From JAWXUT01 sp044426075 (GTDB lineage Bacteria > Bacillota > Clostridia > Christensenellales > DTU072): a stretch of DNA of 6,267 nucleotides. Below are positions 5,691-6,267 of the stretch, piece by piece (position 1 is the stretch's first letter; the number at the start of each line of letters is the position of its first letter). The notes under the pieces were generated by a model. That model saw only the letters and a list, made by a program, of their open reading frames with translations. It was not told the origin of the DNA and made no database searches. The DNA is taken from contig JAWXUT010000098.1 in assembly GCA_044426075.1 (NCBI GenBank), positions 1-6,267 of the forward strand. Direction: 5' to 3'. Both the position numbers and the translations under genes were made by a program.

Positions 5691-5754
5691 GAAGTAATAA
5701 GTAATAGTGAAGAAGTTGAGGATAAAATTATATATAAGCGTCGTTGTTGTTTAA
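5691..5754. other. Short AT-rich spacer, no feature seen
   Basis: This is the gap between the second hairpin and inverted copy E. Small ORFs on both strands cross it, but they run through the palindrome or the element and have no ribosome binding site or recognisable composition. Confidence 0.5.
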
Positions 5755-5808
5755 ACGCATAATCTATACAATTGTAGGGTGCGTTAGTCCCCTGACGCCC
5801 GCATCCAT
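5755..5808 (-). repeat. Interspersed element copy E (inverted)
   Basis: The hairpin at 5781-5798, read on the plus strand, is GCGTTAG-TCCC-CTGACGC with one U.G pair. On the minus strand the order matches copies B and G: GGATGCGGGCG, hairpin, CGCACCCTAC, then a degenerate constant block whose recognisable part ends in ATGCGTTT. The sequence beyond GGATGC (GCAAAATGGATGCGGGCG) also matches copy B's flank, so similarity extends past the hairpin. Confidence 0.75.
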
Positions 5809-5871
5809 TTTGCAATGTCTGCGCCGTTGCTTATTCGTTCGCCGTTATTGTTTATACGGATAAATCATAAA

Positions 5872-5908
5872 ATCGTAGGGTGCGTTAGTCCTCTGACGCC
5901 CGCCACCT
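5872..5908 (-). repeat. Interspersed element copy F (inverted, short)
   Basis: The hairpin at 5882-5899 differs from copy E by one loop base (TCCT instead of TCCC) and lies exactly 101 bp from it. Only the hairpin and the CGCACCCTACGAT part are clear; the rest of the constant block has decayed beyond recognition. Confidence 0.7.
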
Positions 5909-6010
5909 TATCGCAAGTTTGGGTTATTTCTATTGTTTGATTATTTAAGTATCAAGGAAACGACGATGTAAACTTGTAAAATTACGTTTATTATTGCCAA
6001 TAATTTTAAT

Positions 6011-6090
6011 ATGGATGCGGGCGTCAGGGGACTAACGCACCCTACGATCTTATACATTGCGTTTCGCCATTTGTTCCACGATTGCACCCA
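6011..6090 (+). repeat. Interspersed element copy G (most complete)
   Basis: It begins ATGGATGCGGGCG, has the hairpin GCGTCAG-GGGA-CTAACGC at 6021-6038, then CACCCTACGATC, TTATACATTGCG, TTTCGCCATTTGTTCCACG and ATTGCACCCA. Its right end matches copy A and its TTATACATTG matches copy D. The small ORF starting here (6011-6253) is an artefact of the element. Confidence 0.8.
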
Positions 6091-6267
6091 TATCTGCCTT
6101 ATTCTATTGCTATTTTCTGAGCTTTTAAAAAAATATAATGCAAAACTGCAAAAACTTGTTTTTGTTATAACCCTTTACGCGGATATATTTTGCGATACAA
6201 TAAATATGCGAAGGGACACACTCTACTTCTTCTATTGCCACTTCCTTCGCTGAACTAAAATACTTGC
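6091..6267. other. AT-rich tail with no gene seen
   Basis: This stretch holds two small inverted repeats: CAAAAAC-TT-GTTTTTG at 6149-6164, and GCGAAGG (6208-6214) with CCTTCGC (6244-6250) 29 nt apart. A promoter-like TTTACG-N16-TACAAT lies around 6173-6200 but is far from consensus at -35. It could be the leader of a gene beyond the window edge. No tRNA-like fold was found by eye. Confidence 0.4.

Noticed and set aside
5571..5815. Small ORFs at 5571-5762 (plus) and 5585-5815 (minus)
   Set aside because: Both run through the palindrome, the second hairpin and copy E. They have no ribosome binding site and no recognisable domain.
6208..6250. tRNA-like acceptor stem GCGAAGG/CCTTCGC
   Set aside because: The stem encloses only 29 nt, too few for D, anticodon and T arms, and no T-loop motif is present.
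6011..6253. 80-residue ORF at the right end
   Set aside because: Its first third is a translation of element copy G and the remainder is AT-rich without a start signal.

Overview
The window looks like a piece of an AT-rich Firmicutes chromosome, most likely an uncultured gut-type member of the Clostridia. The support is indirect: strong AGGAG-type ribosome binding sites, a textbook sigma-A promoter, a Cys-rich collagen-like protein of the kind found on clostridial spores, InlB-type beta-grasp repeats in a lipoprotein, and a carbohydrate-use operon. No rRNA, tRNA or phage gene is visible, so no genus is proposed.

Layout. Bases 1-274 hold several copies of a short interspersed element: a variable hairpin followed by a constant block that begins CACCCTAC(A/G)ATC. 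Bases 273-1778 (minus strand) encode a 501-residue collagen-like protein with two related 36-residue modules, about 58 Gly-X-Y triplets (partly a 90-bp tandem repeat) and a Cys-rich C-terminal domain. Bases 1779-1929 are a divergent promoter region: a possible sporulation-type promoter faces left, and a perfect TTGACA-N17-TATAAT promoter faces right.

The rightward promoter drives three tightly spaced genes. The first (1930-3203) is a GH29 alpha-L-fucosidase broken by a single missing base next to the KHHDGF motif. The second (3217-5004) is a lipoprotein made almost entirely of eight InlB-like repeats in strict A-B-A-B order. The third (5055-5510) is a YhcH/YjgK/YiaL-family cupin, a group that includes sugar anomerases. 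Together they suggest use of a fucosylated glycan: cytoplasmic removal of fucose, a surface-attached protein of unknown ligand, and handling of a released sugar anomer. The linkage to fucose is inference, and the fucosidase as written would not be made.

Bases 5511-6267 contain no convincing gene. They start with a nested imperfect palindrome of about 130 bp that begins at the stop codon of the yhcH-like gene, followed by a second hairpin that could terminate transcription. Further along are three more copies of the interspersed element, two inverted and one direct. The gene block is therefore bracketed by the same repeat family. No clearly new multi-gene system is evident. The most unusual signals are the hairpin-swapping repeat family, the palindrome, the alternating repeat lipoprotein and the frameshift.
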